Positions 17,431 to 25,968 of a DNA stretch of 64,000 nucleotides are shown piece after piece. The translations under genes were made by a program, and so were the position numbers. This DNA is from Hymenobacter sediminicola (lineage in GTDB: Bacteria; Bacteroidota; Bacteroidia; Cytophagales; Hymenobacteraceae). Location of the stretch: assembly GCF_014250515.1 (NCBI RefSeq), contig NZ_CP060202.1:2291001-2355000 (forward strand), read 5' to 3'. Under the pieces are notes generated by a model. That model worked only from the letters and a program-made list of their open reading frames with translations, did not search any database and was not told the origin of the DNA. Position 1 is the first letter of the stretch; each line of letters opens with the position of its first letter.

Positions 17431-19053
17431 TTAGTACAGCCGGTGCCGCAGAAGCCAACCAGCTGCATCAAATTCGGTGGCGGCAGGGTGGTACTTCTCT
17501 ACCTTTATGGCCTTCGGAACGAGCACCGTGTTACCGTCGCCGCTTTCAAATACGGTGCTGCGGGTGCGCGCTTGCCCAGTGGCGGCGGGTGGGCCCAGCA
17601 CTACATCCTGCCCGGCGCCATCATAGAGCCCGACTGTGATGCCGGTAGGTGGCAGGGCCCGGAATTCGAATATATCATTGCCACCCAGCCCGAACAGTTT
17701 GAGCGTGCTGGTTTCGGTGGTGCTGAAGGTACGCTGCCCTACCAGACTGTCAGGGCGGCTGGCACCCAATTGATACACCCGAACCCGAACCTGCTGCGCA
17801 TTCGGCGAGTCCAGCACAAACCGCTCGGGCTGGTCGGTGCCGGGCAGCTCTATGTTGCGGGCCAGCAGCGCGTAGAACTTGTCGGCCACAGCCGGAAGCT
17901 GGTTGCGGCGCTGACTGAGCTTGTGCTCAAACTCCTGCCCGGCCAAGGCATACACTTCTTTGGGCCATATTGCCAGCGCCTCCCGAATCACCGGGTCAGG
18001 CAGCTGTTTCTGAAGCGAATCGGCAATCTGGCGGAAATCCTCGCGGCTCAGGTACACCAGCAACGACTTATCCATGGGCTGCGCGGCGCGGTTCAGGCCT
18101 TCCACATCGGAGAGCCTGATTTTTTCTTCGAAGGTCTGATAATTAGATTTCACCCACCCTATCATGTGCGTGAACAGGCCATCATTGAACTTAAAGAAAG
18201 CATGGTCTCGGTCGCGTGGAATGGGATGATACCGGACTCCGCCCCCAGAACCTTCAAAACTGGCCCAGCGCCATTGGTCTTCCCGCCGGCTCCAGTCGCC
18301 GAGCCACATATCAAACAGCCGCGCCCGCAGGTAGCGCCGCGCATCCACCCGAAACTGTGGGTTGGTCATCAGATTGGTAAACACTTTACGAGAGCTTTCC
18401 ACCCGTGCAGAATTGCCGAAGCTGGCCACTGTACTTTGGTCACCCTCGGGCCGCTCTTCCAGCAGATACAGCGCGTTGGCGAATCCCTGGCGGTACTCCC
18501 CAAGCCCGGGGTCGTCGCCGACGTATACTAGGCGCGGGTTGGTGTGGTAAACGCCTGCCGCCCGGGCCAGCCGGGGCACTACGTAGGCGCCGTATGGATT
18601 GATAACACTAGTCTGGTCCTTCATCAACCGCCCAATAGGGCCATTCTGCAGGCCTTCGGGCAGAGCTTTGGTTGCGTCTTTATCTACGGAGCGTAGCACG
18701 TACTGCACCCCGTTTCGGTCTACAAGGCGCAGGTTTTTGGTTTGGAATGAGCCGCCTTCCCGCACCGGAGTAAGTCCGCCGGGCACCACGGTGCGCAGAT
18801 TCAGCACGGGTACTGTTACGGGCAAAGCCCATAAGTCGCGGTAGTGCTTGCCCCAGAAGAACGTGTGCAGGCCGGAACGCTGGTACTGAGGGCCGGCTGC
18901 TATCTGCACCGTGGAATCAGTGAGCATACGGGCCACGGGCGGCACGGGCGGTGCGGCCGGAGCTGAGCAGGCATGGCACAACAACCCAATACAAAGTCCG
19001 CCGGCCCACAGGCCTCGGGATGGTAGCAAAAAACGTGACACGCGGCAAAGCAA
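17431..19053 (-). CDS. Secreted kinase-like protein, catalytic motif degraded
   Basis: A 540-residue exported protein (hydrophobic N-terminus, Cys-rich GLLCHAC but not a clean lipobox). It is a relative of the divergently transcribed gene at 19224 over almost its full length. Shared blocks in order are VPGGL..REGGSFQTKNLRL (91-110), YVLRSVDKD (118-126), HTNPRLVYVGDD (170-181), LYLLEE (195-200), WLGDWSRREDQW (250-261), IPRDRDHAFFKFNDG (278-292) and a C-terminal beta-rich part with LFGLGGNDIFEF. In the relative the fifth block reads DWDRHEGQW, like the DRH catalytic loop of FAM20/PI4K/HipA-type kinases; here it is SRR, so catalysis may be lost. From memory, similar domains occur in large Bacteroidota proteins that also carry metallophosphoesterase and outer-membrane barrel domains; here the barrel is absent. 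Enzymatic activity is not demonstrated. Confidence 0.7.
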   Translation of the reverse strand: MLCRVSRFLLPSRGLWAGGLCIGLLCHACSAPAAPPVPPVARMLTDSTVQIAAGPQYQRSGLHTFFWGKHYRDLWALPVTVPVLNLRTVVPGGLTPVREGGSFQTKNLRLVDRNGVQYVLRSVDKDATKALPEGLQNGPIGRLMKDQTSVINPYGAYVVPRLARAAGVYHTNPRLVYVGDDPGLGEYRQGFANALYLLEERPEGDQSTVASFGNSARVESSRKVFTNLMTNPQFRVDARRYLRARLFDMWLGDWSRREDQWRWASFEGSGGGVRYHPIPRDRDHAFFKFNDGLFTHMIGWVKSNYQTFEEKIRLSDVEGLNRAAQPMDKSLLVYLSREDFRQIADSLQKQLPDPVIREALAIWPKEVYALAGQEFEHKLSQRRNQLPAVADKFYALLARNIELPGTDQPERFVLDSPNAQQVRVRVYQLGASRPDSLVGQRTFSTTETSTLKLFGLGGNDIFEFRALPPTGITVGLYDGAGQDVVLGPPAATGQARTRSTVFESGDGNTVLVPKAIKVEKYHPAATEFDAAGWLLRHRLY

Positions 19054-19223
19054 TTAGCTGCCGCCGGGCTGGCGGACTGTCTTATACCGTAAACACAGCC
19101 GTAGGGGTTGGCAGCGGCCGGTATGAAGTGCCATGCCTACTCGAATTCCGTTACCCTAGCCTGTTCAGCTAACAAGTCCATCATATCTGCGTTGAAGGAT
19201 ACCAGCCGCGCTTTCCGCTCCGC

Positions 19224-20813
19224 ATGATTTTTCGCTACTCCCTCCCCTTTTTCCTGCTCCTGACGGCTGGCTGCGCCCGCCAGACCTTCTTTCAGCCTGA
19301 TGCCCGCCCTGACACCGCGCCCCTTGCAGCCGGCGCCGATAGTGCCCGGGTGACAGCCGGCCGGCACTATCAGCGCGGCCCTATTGGGCGGTTTTTGCTG
19401 GGGCAGCACCATCGGGCAGCCTGGGCTCAGCCCGTGACGCTGCCCGTGCTTGATGTGGCTTCAACAGTGCCAGGGGGCCTTAAAGCCGGCAAGATTGGGG
19501 GCGGGTTTCAGACTATCAGCATGACAGTGCTAGGAGCAGATGGCCGAGGCTACGCGCTTCGCTCCATCGACAAAGACCCCTACCGCACCCTACCAAAAGT
19601 GCTGCGCCATAGCTTCGTGCTGAATGTAGTGCGCGATGCTACGGCGGCCGGACAGCCGTATGGTGCATTTGTAGTGCCTCCGCTAGCCGAGGCCGCCGGT
19701 GTGCTCCACACCAATCCCAAAGCCTATTATGTCCGCTCTGACGAAACTGGCTTCGGGGCAGCCTCGGAGCGGTATCAGGGGCGAGTAGTGCTACTGGAAG
19801 AAAAGCTGGAAGGAAAGGAAAACATAGCCGGCCGCCTGCCCGGTGCTACGGATCTGGAGGAGAGCGACAACATCCTGGCTGAACGGTATAAGTCGCCTAA
19901 AAATACCGTTGATGAAGCCGCTTTTCTACGGGCCCGCCTGCTGGATCTGTGGCTCGGCGACTGGGACCGGCACGAGGGCCAATGGACCTGGGCTGCCTAC
20001 CCGCAGGCGCAGGGCCAGACCCGCTGGGTACCTATACCGCAGGATCGGGACCAGGTTTTTTTCCGGTTTGACGATGGTGTGCTGTCTTGGCTAATGAGCA
20101 AGGCGGTAGCGAAATTTCGGACGTTTGGGCCGCGCTATGAAAGCATAGAGGGCTACACCCGCAATTCCCGCTACATCGACACGCACGTCCTGACCGAACT
20201 GAACCGCCGTACCTACCTCGCCACCGCACAGGACCTACAGCGCCGCCTCACCGACTCGGTGATTACGCAGGCCGTGCGGCAGGGCCTGCCCCGGGAGGTT
20301 TTTCGCCTTGAGGGCCCAGCCATGATTGCCGCTTTGCGTGCTCGTCGCGAAGCTCTACCCAAAGCGGCCACCGACTACTACCGCCTCCGCGCCCACGATG
20401 TGCTGGTAGCTGGTACTGATGCCGACGAGCGGTTTGTGGTTGAGCGGCTCAATGACACGGCTACGGTTGTGTCGGTGTATGAGCTGGAGCCTTCCGCCAA
20501 ACGGCCCGACTCGCTGCTGTACCGCCGCGTCTTCAATCCCGCTGAAACGCACAGCATAGCACTGCACGGCCTGCACGGCGACGATGTATTTGAGCTGAGT
20601 GGTTCTGTACGCCGCAGCCCGTTCGTGCATATCTACGGTGGGCCCGACGAAGACAAAGTGCGCGATAAGTCCCGCGTGACCGGCCTGCGCCGCAAAACGC
20701 GTTTCTACGACACCAAGCGCAACAACGACTTTGAGCCTGCCCCGGAGCTAAAGGACAACACGACCAAAGGCGTAGAAAGCCACGCCTTCGACCGGGACGG
20801 CTCGGGGAGGTAA
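19224..20813 (+). CDS. Lipoprotein with atypical-kinase-like motifs
   Basis: A 529-residue lipoprotein (signal MIFRYSLPFFLLLTAGC with a perfect lipobox, Cys17). Motif order suggests an atypical kinase fold: a basic strand YALRSIDKD (110-118, Lys117 as possible nucleotide contact), VVLLEEKLEG (188-197), LGDWDRHEGQW (244-254, Asp248-Arg249-His250 like the catalytic loop of FAM20C and PI4-kinases) and PIPQDRDQVFFRFDDG (270-285, like the metal-binding Asp strand). The last third is beta-rich (LHGLHGDDVFEL, GGPDEDKVRD). It is divergent from a related gene at 170 bp, so both probably share a control region. The substrate could be a periplasmic or surface protein, glycan or lipid. The kinase assignment is inference from motif order. 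Confidence 0.72.
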   Translation: MIFRYSLPFFLLLTAGCARQTFFQPDARPDTAPLAAGADSARVTAGRHYQRGPIGRFLLGQHHRAAWAQPVTLPVLDVASTVPGGLKAGKIGGGFQTISMTVLGADGRGYALRSIDKDPYRTLPKVLRHSFVLNVVRDATAAGQPYGAFVVPPLAEAAGVLHTNPKAYYVRSDETGFGAASERYQGRVVLLEEKLEGKENIAGRLPGATDLEESDNILAERYKSPKNTVDEAAFLRARLLDLWLGDWDRHEGQWTWAAYPQAQGQTRWVPIPQDRDQVFFRFDDGVLSWLMSKAVAKFRTFGPRYESIEGYTRNSRYIDTHVLTELNRRTYLATAQDLQRRLTDSVITQAVRQGLPREVFRLEGPAMIAALRARREALPKAATDYYRLRAHDVLVAGTDADERFVVERLNDTATVVSVYELEPSAKRPDSLLYRRVFNPAETHSIALHGLHGDDVFELSGSVRRSPFVHIYGGPDEDKVRDKSRVTGLRRKTRFYDTKRNNDFEPAPELKDNTTKGVESHAFDRDGSGR

Positions 20814-20826
20814 CTGGCCCTCCCCG
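20803..20826. terminator. Short terminator hairpin between convergent genes
   Basis: CGGGGAGG / CCTCCCCG with an 8-nt loop; the left arm lies in the last codons of the kinase-like gene. The 18-bp gap to the convergent topoisomerase IB gene leaves no other room. The T-run is weak. Confidence 0.5.
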
Positions 20827-20831
20827 TTTCA

Positions 20832-21959
20832 TTATTTCGCCTTTTCCAACTCGGCCAGCATGTCCAGCACCATGTGTTCGGTGGGCGTGAGCAGGTCGTT
20901 TTCGGCGGGGTCCGCGTCGTGGCGGCGCAGGTAGTCGATGAGCTTATCCGAGTTGAACAGCTCCATCACCTGCGGATGGATGTAGTATTTGGAGCACACA
21001 GTGGGTGTGTTGCCCAGATCGTGGGCCACGTCTTTCAGAGCGCGCTTCAGCGTCTTGGGCTTGGGGAAGTCCGGCTCTTCGTCCAGTACCCGCTCCAGGC
21101 ATTCCACCATTTTTACGGTGCCGCCCCAGGTCCGAAAGTCCTTCGCCGAAAGCTTCATGCCCGTAACCTGCTGCAGGTACTCATTTACATCACCCGATTC
21201 CAGCTCCTGGCGTTGCCCATCGGTGCTGTAGTACTGGAACAGGTGCTGGCCTGGTATTTCCTTGCATTTCAGCACCAGCCGGGCCAGCTTTCGGTCGTGC
21301 AGAGTCAGGTCGTGGGCTACTCCTTTTTTGCCCACAAAAGCAAAGCGGACATCGGCTCCTGTCACCTGCACATGCTTGTCGCGCAGAGTCGTGAGGCCAT
21401 AGGTTTTGTTCTTTTCGGCGTATTCACGGTTGCCGACCCGGATGAATGATTTGTCCATGAGCGTCAGCACTAGCGCCATCACCTTTTGCTTATCCAGCTG
21501 CGGGCGGGCCAGGTCCTTATGCATTTGGGCCCGCAGTTCGGCCAGCTTTTCCCCGAAAGCCCGCAACCGGCTGAACTTGGTGAGGGCACGTGCTTGGTCC
21601 CAGGCGGCATGGTAGAGGTATTGCTTGCGGCCTTTCGCGTCACGGCCCGTTACCTGCAAATGGCTGTTGGGCGAAGGCGAAATCCAGACTTCCGTCCAGG
21701 CTGGCGGAATCACGAAGCTCTGGATACGGCTGAGCACTTTCTCGTCCATAATTTTCTCGCCCTGCGCGGTGTAGTAGCCAAAATTACCGTTGCGGGTAGC
21801 TTTGCGAGTGATACCCGGTTTGGTATCGGTTTGGTAACGCAAGCCAGCCAGCTCGGCCTGACGAGCAGGATCTTTGTACAATTCGTGCGCTTCCTCCAGA
21901 GGAAGCAGGTGCTTTTTGCGGGTTTTGGGGCGGGCGTGGGTAGTGGCAGAAGCGGACAT
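20832..21959 (-). CDS. DNA topoisomerase IB (poxvirus-like)
   Basis: Relaxes supercoils by single-strand cleavage with a 3'-phosphotyrosyl intermediate. The 375-residue protein has the N-terminal beta domain (GITRKATRNGNFGYY, VIPPAWTEVWI near residues 65-95) and the catalytic domain with FIRVGNREYAEKNKTYGLTTLRDKH, the DFRTWGGTVKMVE segment and the active-site VCSKYYIHP near residue 325. The start at 21959 (MSASATTHARPKTRKK) gives a basic N-terminus of normal length; the frame is open 79 codons further upstream, where it runs into the divergent protease gene and does not look like topoisomerase. It is convergent with the kinase-like lipoprotein gene. Confidence 0.95.
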   Translation of the reverse strand: MSASATTHARPKTRKKHLLPLEEAHELYKDPARQAELAGLRYQTDTKPGITRKATRNGNFGYYTAQGEKIMDEKVLSRIQSFVIPPAWTEVWISPSPNSHLQVTGRDAKGRKQYLYHAAWDQARALTKFSRLRAFGEKLAELRAQMHKDLARPQLDKQKVMALVLTLMDKSFIRVGNREYAEKNKTYGLTTLRDKHVQVTGADVRFAFVGKKGVAHDLTLHDRKLARLVLKCKEIPGQHLFQYYSTDGQRQELESGDVNEYLQQVTGMKLSAKDFRTWGGTVKMVECLERVLDEEPDFPKPKTLKRALKDVAHDLGNTPTVCSKYYIHPQVMELFNSDKLIDYLRRHDADPAENDLLTPTEHMVLDMLAELEKAK

Positions 21960-22201
21960 GACAGATAGCAAAGTATGAGCGCCGGAATGGCGGCTTCCGG
22001 TGTACGGGTGGCAGCCCGGAAAAGGTGGCATGCGGAGCGAAAGGCTTTTTTTCCTACTGGTTTTCGGTGCCTTAGCCCAGAATGCGTTCCGCAGACAACC
22101 TCCAAAAGCCACTTCCCGTACCCGCTCCAGTGATTCTGGCATCGTTTTTTCTTCCGCCTGCCGCAGACTACCACCCTTTCTACACCCCAAATCCAATTTT
22201 C

Positions 22202-23014
22202 ATGCGCCGTCTTTTGCTCAAACCTTGGCTCCTGCTTTCCCTGGCTGCCACCCTCGGCGGTACTGCCGCCTGCTCCTCCGATGGCGACGGAGTTCTCCTG
22301 TTTTCGGTGGAGGACGACAAAGCTCTTGGCGAACAGGTAGCCGCCCAAACCGACTCTACCTACCGGGCCAAAGGCCAGTTGCTGGAGCGCAACTCTACAA
22401 ACGCCCGTGCTTATCAGCTGCTCGATGGCGTAGTAAATAAGGTGCTCAATTCCGGCGAAGTGAAGTACCGCACCGAGTTTCCCTGGGATGTTAAGATCAT
22501 CAAGGATGATGCCGTGCAAAACGCCTTTGCTACCCCCGGCGGCCACATCTACGTATTTTCCGGTCTGATCAAGTTTCTCGACAACGAGAACCAATTGGCG
22601 GGCGTGTTGGGCCACGAAATTGCTCACGCCGACCGTCGGCACACTTCCAAGCAACTGCAGCAGCAGTATGGCATCAGCCTGTTGCTGAGCATCCTGGTAG
22701 GTGACAACCCAAATCAACTGGTGCAAATTGCTGCCGGTTTGGGCCAGCTTAAATTCAGCCGCGACGATGAAAGCGAGGCCGACCAATACTCAGTCATTTA
22801 TCTCAATAAGACGGAATATGCCTGCGACGGCGCCGCTGGCTTCTTCATTAAGGCTGAGGCACAAAACCAGAGCGGCAACGGTCCGGCCTTCCTCAGCACC
22901 CACCCAGCTCCTGCTTCCCGCATCCAGGAAATTCAGGCGAAAGCCGCAGAGCTGAACTGCCAGAACCGTACTATTTCGAATACCGGTTTCGAGGAATTGA
23001 AGCGGATTATTTAG
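22202..23014 (+). CDS. M48 family metalloprotease lipoprotein
   Basis: A 270-residue zinc protease exported as a lipoprotein (signal ends GGTAAC, Cys24). The active site GHEIAHADRRH (His138, Glu139, His142) and the third-ligand region DDESEADQYS (near 195) are intact, as is the FATPGGHIYVFSGLI strand typical of periplasmic M48 enzymes such as BepA/LoiP. The likely role is quality control of envelope proteins. The ATG at 22202 starts the signal peptide; the frame is open 40 codons upstream, without meaning. A second M48 lipoprotein-like enzyme is encoded at 29008. A terminator follows 34 bp after the stop. Confidence 0.92.
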   Translation: MRRLLLKPWLLLSLAATLGGTAACSSDGDGVLLFSVEDDKALGEQVAAQTDSTYRAKGQLLERNSTNARAYQLLDGVVNKVLNSGEVKYRTEFPWDVKIIKDDAVQNAFATPGGHIYVFSGLIKFLDNENQLAGVLGHEIAHADRRHTSKQLQQQYGISLLLSILVGDNPNQLVQIAAGLGQLKFSRDDESEADQYSVIYLNKTEYACDGAAGFFIKAEAQNQSGNGPAFLSTHPAPASRIQEIQAKAAELNCQNRTISNTGFEELKRII

Positions 23015-23047
23015 TCTGAGGCTTATTTGCTCTTAGCCAGCCACCTG

Positions 23048-23079
23048 AAAAGCCAGCCGTATACACGGCTGGCTTTTTT
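23048..23079 (+). terminator. Terminator after the M48 protease gene
   Basis: AAAAGCCAGCCGT / ACGGCTGGCTTTT perfect 13-bp stem with a T-run on the plus strand. Confidence 0.88.
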
Positions 23080-23146
23080 GTGTTTTCTAGTCACCCAAAA
23101 CCTCATTCTCGGTATCATTTACGCTACTTCCTTCGTACTTGCAGCC

Positions 23147-24325
23147 ATGTCTCTCCTCAACAAACTTGGCAGTTTTGCCGAACGCACCGACGACCTACTC
23201 ACGCGCACTCGTGCCCGGCTGGGCATGCTGCATCCGTTGCAGCTATTGCCTTACCGCAGCTACGGCACGCCCACTCGTCTTTATGTGAAAGGGCGGTTGC
23301 TCACCGACAAAGGCATTACGGAACCCGACGCTTCCGATTCGAGGCTGCACAACCTGCTGAATATGTACCGCCGTTTCGACAGCAACGAAATCAGCGGCGC
23401 GCAACTGGTAGTACGCCCTGCAGACGGCTCGGAGCATCCGGTCGTGACGGACGAGGAAGGCTATTTCACGCTGAACCTAGAGCCCCAAAGCCTGCCGGAG
23501 CCAGTAGATTTTCTGTGGTATCCGGTGGAAGTACTCCTGCAGCAGGTGCCGCATCCGTTTACTGCGCAAGAGCTGCGCGCCGCCGCGCCGGTGCTCATCC
23601 CCCCTGCTGATGCCGAGTATGGCATCATATCCGACCTAGATGACACGGTTATTCAGACGTCGGCTACCAACCTGCTGCGCATGGCCCGTACGGTACTGAT
23701 CCGGAATGCCCGCTCCCGCCTGCCGTTCAAGGGGGTGGCTGAGTTTTACCGGCAGCTGCAGCTGGGCCGCAACGGCAAGCGCAACAATCCATTCTTCTAC
23801 GTCAGCAGCTCACCCTGGAATCTCTACGACCTGCTAGAAGATTTCCTGGACCTCAACGATATTCCGCCCGGTCCGCTTTTGCTGCGCGACATGGCGGTTG
23901 CTGGCAAGAAGTCTGGTGATGCCACCGCTCACCACGGCCACAAGCTCAAGGAAATCGACAATCTGCTTCTCACCTATCCAACCCTGCCGTTCGTGCTCAT
24001 CGGCGACTCTGGACAGGAGGATGCCAATATCTACCGAGAAGTGGTACGCCGCCACCCAGGCCGCATCCTAGCCATCTATATCCGCGACGTGAACCTTCCT
24101 GAGCGGGCTGCCCTAGTAGAGCGGGTAACGGAGGAACTGCGCGCTGACAAGGTAGAAATGCTACTCGTGAAAGACACCGTACAGGCCGCTGAGCACGCGG
24201 CTGATGCTGGTTTCATCTTCCGGGAAGCAGTATCTGCTGTGGAGCAAGAGAAGCAAAAGGATGAAGCCGCCGATACCGAATCGGACTTGGATGGCGAAGG
24301 CACCGGCGAACCGGTGATGCAGTAG
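23147..24325 (+). CDS. App1-type phosphatidate phosphatase (DUF2183)
   Basis: A 392-residue HAD-like enzyme of the App1 family, which in yeast dephosphorylates phosphatidate. The nucleophile motif is SDLDDTVIQTSATN (residues 163-176), the second motif YVSSSPWNLYDLLEDFL (about 222-240) and the last LIGDSGQEDANIY (about 284-296). Before it lies a beta-rich domain with GRLLTDKGI and VVTDEEGYFTLNL. The C-terminal 50 residues are acidic and low-complexity. ATG at 23147 is chosen because the family begins near MSLLNKLG; the open frame upstream overlaps the preceding terminator. Inference: membrane lipid turnover, fitting the DAG-kinase-like gene at 27996. Confidence 0.88.
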   Translation: MSLLNKLGSFAERTDDLLTRTRARLGMLHPLQLLPYRSYGTPTRLYVKGRLLTDKGITEPDASDSRLHNLLNMYRRFDSNEISGAQLVVRPADGSEHPVVTDEEGYFTLNLEPQSLPEPVDFLWYPVEVLLQQVPHPFTAQELRAAAPVLIPPADAEYGIISDLDDTVIQTSATNLLRMARTVLIRNARSRLPFKGVAEFYRQLQLGRNGKRNNPFFYVSSSPWNLYDLLEDFLDLNDIPPGPLLLRDMAVAGKKSGDATAHHGHKLKEIDNLLLTYPTLPFVLIGDSGQEDANIYREVVRRHPGRILAIYIRDVNLPERAALVERVTEELRADKVEMLLVKDTVQAAEHAADAGFIFREAVSAVEQEKQKDEAADTESDLDGEGTGEPVMQ

Positions 24326-24354
24326 TCTGGCACCAAGAGAATTTTCAGGCATAC

Positions 24355-24413
24355 AGCATAAAACGCCCGTCCCATTCTAAACATAGCTTAGAATGGGACG
24401 GGTGTTTTATGCT
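24355..24413. terminator. Bidirectional terminator with 26-bp stem
   Basis: Two 26-nt arms (24355-24380 and 24388-24413) match at 25 of 26 positions around a 7-nt loop. The stem starts with AGCATAAAACGCCCGT and is flanked by A/T on both sides, so it can act for both convergent genes. Confidence 0.85.
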
Positions 24414-24427
24414 GTTGCCTAGCAAGC

Positions 24428-24883
24428 TTAACTAGAGTGGTCGGCGACGATGACCCATTGGCCATTCAGGCGGCGCAACACCAGCAGGTAGTGGCCTTGC
24501 AGGTCGCCGGCGGCCGGCCGCGTCAGGTGCCAGCGGCCTACCACGTGTGCGGTATTTGGCCCATCGGGTATGATGCGTAGGCCCTCGAAGCGCAGCTGGC
24601 CCATGGCAGCGGCGTTGGGGTAGCTGCGGCGGTAGTTGTCGAGGGTGGGTTGCCAGCCATAGGTAAGGCCTCGTTTGCCGATGAACACCAGCGAATCATG
24701 CTGCCAGTAACCCTGCATGAACCCCGCTACATCTCCGCGGTTCCAGGCGGCCGTCTGGGTGTGGAGCAATTGCGCAATGGCGCGGCGTGTTTCCGCCGGA
24801 GAGTCGCGGGAGTCTGAGTAGTCGGAAGAGCAGGCGCAGAGCAGTAGCCCCAGCGAAAAAGCGGCGAGTACTTTCAGTTTCAT
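24428..24883 (-). CDS. SnoaL/NTF2-like lipoprotein (DUF4440 type)
   Basis: A 151-residue exported lipoprotein (MKLKVLAAFSLGLLLCAC, lipobox LCAC) with an NTF2-like cone fold: first helix RRAIAQLLHTQTAAWNRGDVAGFMQGY (about 32-58), strand DSLVFIGKRGLTYGW, helix PTLDNYRRSYP and the closing strands with AHVVGRWHL and LVLRRLNGQWVIVADHSS. The DUF4440/SnoaL family includes isomerases and binding proteins; no catalytic dyad can be named with certainty, so the ligand is unknown. The ATG at 24881-24883 begins the signal peptide; the frame is open 36 codons upstream. Confidence 0.82.
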   Translation of the reverse strand: MKLKVLAAFSLGLLLCACSSDYSDSRDSPAETRRAIAQLLHTQTAAWNRGDVAGFMQGYWQHDSLVFIGKRGLTYGWQPTLDNYRRSYPNAAAMGQLRFEGLRIIPDGPNTAHVVGRWHLTRPAAGDLQGHYLLVLRRLNGQWVIVADHSS

Positions 24884-25027
24884 AGCGGTAAGTATACAGG
24901 TTTCGGCTGCAAGGCAGTTACTGGCGAGAGCCACCACAGGCAGCAGAAGCTGGTTTCTACTGCCTGTAAGTCGTAGTAATGGCCTTGGCACCTGAGACGC
25001 CAGGCAAAGCTGCTTGAGTACCTAGAG

Positions 25028-25771
25028 CTAATCCAGCAGTTCTTTCACGTAAACCGTTCCGCCCAGCCGGCTCATATTGCGCATCACGCGTTGTTGCTTG
25101 GCGCGGGCCTGGGGACCGGGGTTGCTGGCCCGAAAACGCAGCGGGTTAGGCAATACGCCCGCCAGCAGCGCTGCTTCAGCGCGACTAAGTTTGGCGGCGG
25201 ATTTGTGAAAATACCGCTGCGAAGCCGCCTCTACGCCAAAGGTGCAGTCCCCCATTTCAGCTACGCTCAGGTACATTTCCATGATGCGGCGCTTGTCCCA
25301 GAGCAACTCAATAAGCACCGTAAAGTACGCCTCGGCAGCCTTGCGCACATAGCTGCGCCCCTGCCACAGAAATACGTTTTTGGCTACTTGCTGCGAGATA
25401 GTACTCCCACCGCGCAATTTTTTGCCGCCATTAAAATTATACTGGGCTGCCTTCCACAGCGCATTTCCATCAAAGCCATGGTGCAGCAGAAAGCGTTGGT
25501 CTTCGGCCGCAATCAGTGCCAGTGGCACCTGCGCTGATACCTCATCAAGGCCTTTGAAATAGTACCGAATCCGGCGGTCATCTTCCTGAATGCCGTGGTA
25601 GCCAAGGCCAACCGGCGCGTGGGCGCGACGGTCCAGCATAAGCCAGGTAGCCGGCGGCGACACCCAGCGGTAAATCAACACCCAGGCTACAGAGGTCAGA
25701 AACAAAGCCGCTACAACCTGTAGAGCTACCTGCCGGCCCTGTCGCCACAATTTTTTATAGTCAGTTGCCAA
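25028..25771 (-). CDS. mtgA: Monofunctional biosynthetic peptidoglycan transglycosylase
   Basis: GT51 enzyme that polymerises lipid II into glycan strands on the periplasmic side of the inner membrane. The 247-residue protein has one N-terminal transmembrane helix (about residues 16-36) and the GT51 motifs AAEDQRFLLHHGFD (catalytic Glu near 88), KKLRGGSTISQQVAKNVFLW, RKAAEAYFTVLIELLWDKRRIMEMYL (given in part) and the final GVEAASQRYF. There is no transpeptidase domain, hence the monofunctional name. Length and motif order match MtgA. A promoter box lies about 55 bp upstream, and the divergent LON-domain gene is 197 bp away. Confidence 0.95.
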   Translation of the reverse strand: MATDYKKLWRQGRQVALQVVAALFLTSVAWVLIYRWVSPPATWLMLDRRAHAPVGLGYHGIQEDDRRIRYYFKGLDEVSAQVPLALIAAEDQRFLLHHGFDGNALWKAAQYNFNGGKKLRGGSTISQQVAKNVFLWQGRSYVRKAAEAYFTVLIELLWDKRRIMEMYLSVAEMGDCTFGVEAASQRYFHKSAAKLSRAEAALLAGVLPNPLRFRASNPGPQARAKQQRVMRNMSRLGGTVYVKELLD

Positions 25772-25823
25772 ACCGGAAAGAAACGTCTGTTGTAGTTCCG
25801 TATCCGCATGGATAGGATGCCGG

Positions 25824-25831
25824 CAAAAGTA
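25824..25831 (-). promoter_or_regulatory. -7 promoter box for mtgA
   Basis: TACTTTTG on the minus strand, a perfect TAnnTTTG; a TTG lies only 13 nt upstream, shorter than usual. Confidence 0.42.
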
Positions 25832-25930
25832 GTGCTTTCAGGGCCAAAAACTGCTCTTTCCTGCATTCCCCCGTAAGCTGCACTCTGCTTGCTCCTATTG
25901 CTTTTTGCCCGTAATTATACGGCGTAGGCT

Positions 25931-25963
25931 TTGTTGAAAACACGTTATAAACCTGCACTTTTG
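25931..25963 (+). promoter_or_regulatory. Candidate promoter of the LON-domain gene
   Basis: TTG (25934-25936) is followed after 19 nt by CACTTTTG (25956-25963), one mismatch to TAnnTTTG. It ends 5 nt before the ATG at 25969, so the transcript may be leaderless. Confidence 0.4.
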
Positions 25964-25968
25964 AGTAT

